Source: Acidisphaera sp035272265
GTDB taxonomy: Bacteria; Pseudomonadota; Alphaproteobacteria; Acetobacterales; Acetobacteraceae
DNA: 6,920 nucleotides
NCBI GenBank assembly: GCA_035272265.1
Contig: DATEQV010000465.1
Span: 1-6,920, forward strand
Direction of reading: 5' to 3'
Shown here: positions 5,903-6,920 of the stretch, in pieces
How positions within the stretch are numbered: position 1 is the first letter of the stretch
How the letters are laid out: the number at the start of each line of letters is the position of its first letter
Program-made: the position numbers and the translations under genes
The notes under the pieces: model-generated
What the model was told of the DNA's origin: nothing
Databases searched by the model: none
Seen by the model: only the letters and a program-made list of their open reading frames with translations

Positions 5903-6920
5903 TGGCGAGCGACCTGGAGATCGCCCGCGCCGCCACCCTCCGCCCCATCGCCGACATCGCCGACATCGCCGCCAAGGCCGGCATCCCGGCCGAGGCGCTG
6001 GAGCCGTACGGCAAATACAAGGCGAAGATCGGCTTCGACTTCATGCGCACCGTCGGCAGCCGGCCGCCGGGGCGGCTCGTGCTGGTCACCGGGATCAGCC
6101 CGACCGCGGCGGGCGAGGGCAAGACCACCACCACGATCGGGCTCGCCGACGCGCTGAACATGCTCGGCAAGCGGGTGATGATCTGCCTGCGCGAACCCAG
6201 CCTCGGCCCGTGCTTCGGCCAGAAGGGCGGGGCGACCGGCGGCGGGCGCGCGCAGGTCGCGCCGATGGAGGAGATCAACCTCCACTTCACCGGCGACTTC
6301 CACGCCGTCACCAGCGCCAACAACCTGCTCGCCGCCCTGATCGACAACCACGTCTATTGGGGCAACGCGCTTGGTATCGATACACGCCGGATCACCTGGC
6401 GGCGCGCGATGGACATGAACGACCGCGCGCTGCGCGACATGGCGATCGGCCTCGGCCACGGCAGCAACGGCCCCGCGCGAGAGGACGCGTTCGACATCAC
6501 GGTGGCCAGCGAGGTGATGGCGGTGTTCTGCCTCGCCAGCTCGTTGGAGGACCTGCAGGACCGGCTCGGCCGCATCATCGTCGCGACGCGGCGCGACGGC
6601 GGCGCGATCACGGCGCGGGATCTGAAGGCCGACGGCGCGATGGCGGCCCTGCTGCGTGACGCGCTGCAGCCGAACCTGGTGCAGACGCTGGAAGGCTCGC
6701 CCGCGCTGATCCATGGCGGCCCGTTCGCCAACATCGCCCACGGCTGCAACTCGGTGATGGCCACACAGCTCGGCCTGCGCCTGGCCGAGGTCGTGGTGAC
6801 CGAGGCGGGCTTCGGCGCCGACCTGGGTGCGGAGAAGTTCCTCGACATCAAGTGTCCCTCGGCCGGGCTGCGGCCGGACTGCGCGGTGATCGTCGCGACG
6901 GTGCGCGCGCTGAAGATGCA
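5902..6920 (+). CDS. fhs: Formate-tetrahydrofolate ligase (3' end outside window)
   Basis: The ATG at 5902 overlaps the phnW TGA as TGATG. In all, 339 codons are visible of the roughly 555 usual for the family. The enzyme (EC 6.3.4.3) activates formate with ATP to make 10-formyltetrahydrofolate in the cytosol, feeding purine synthesis, serine or the serine cycle. Visible signatures are the N-terminal GKYKAKIGFD (37-46), the P-loop TAAGEGKTTTT (68-78), the glycine-rich KGGATGGGRAQV followed by PMEEINLHFTGDFHA (108-135), DNHVYWGNALGID (148-160), FDITVASEVMAV, HGGPFANIAHGCNS (271-284), TEAGFGADLGAEKF, and VATVRALKM at the edge, the first part of the conserved VATxRALKxHGG. The glycine-rich loop has Thr and Arg where the classical signature has Ala and Tyr. 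Nothing seen suggests inactivation. It is the second gene of the operon; any folate-cycle genes further downstream are not visible. Confidence 0.97.
   Translation, partial: MASDLEIARAATLRPIADIADIAAKAGIPAEALEPYGKYKAKIGFDFMRTVGSRPPGRLVLVTGISPTAAGEGKTTTTIGLADALNMLGKRVMICLREPSLGPCFGQKGGATGGGRAQVAPMEEINLHFTGDFHAVTSANNLLAALIDNHVYWGNALGIDTRRITWRRAMDMNDRALRDMAIGLGHGSNGPAREDAFDITVASEVMAVFCLASSLEDLQDRLGRIIVATRRDGGAITARDLKADGAMAALLRDALQPNLVQTLEGSPALIHGGPFANIAHGCNSVMATQLGLRLAEVVVTEAGFGADLGAEKFLDIKCPSAGLRPDCAVIVATVRALKM

Noticed and set aside
4667..6851. Long minus-strand frames opposite phnW and fhs
   Set aside because: Their products are repetitive in Arg, Gly, Asp and His, as expected from the reverse strand of codons ending in C or G; the plus strand encodes two recognisable enzymes.

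Overview
The window is GC-rich DNA with strongly GC-biased third codon positions. The formate-tetrahydrofolate ligase sequence and the CGTCAT...ATGACG palindromic repeats both look alphaproteobacterial. The closest feel is the Rhodospirillales/Acetobacteraceae or a Bradyrhizobium-like group, but that placement is inference from familiarity with such sequences, not a search.

The left part (1-2969) reads entirely on the minus strand. It holds the first 20 codons of an unidentified gene (62 to 1), an intergenic stretch with a 93-bp palindromic repeat (353-445), an uncharacterised 236-residue protein (1180 to 470), a spacer with a three-copy repeat forming a 16-bp perfect stem (1247-1313), and a DASS/SLC13-type anion permease (2969 to 1490) broken by one frameshift near 2423.

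The middle (2970-4768) looks like accessory or decaying DNA. It contains a poorly coding gap, a 56-codon plus-strand gene with an excellent ribosome binding site (3379-3549), and a glutathione S-transferase remnant on the minus strand (3853 to about 3567), which carries a one-base deletion and lacks its C-terminal domain. Next come an XRE-type helix-turn-helix protein resembling TA-associated antitoxins (4347 to 3931), preceded by what may be the stump of its BrnT-like toxin, and a second copy of the palindromic repeat (4450-4537). The two repeat copies keep the same fold although their hairpin arms differ in sequence.

The right part (4769-6920) is a healthy plus-strand operon: a PhnW-type 2-aminoethylphosphonate:pyruvate aminotransferase, coupled by a TGATG overlap to formate-tetrahydrofolate ligase (fhs), which runs off the window. 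The pairing suggests a link between phosphonate (or amino-group) catabolism and one-carbon metabolism. I found no CRISPR array, tRNA, rRNA or intact insertion sequence. The most interesting signals are the covarying repeat pair, the phnW-fhs coupling, the possible toxin stump before the antitoxin, and the small gene abutting the GST break point.
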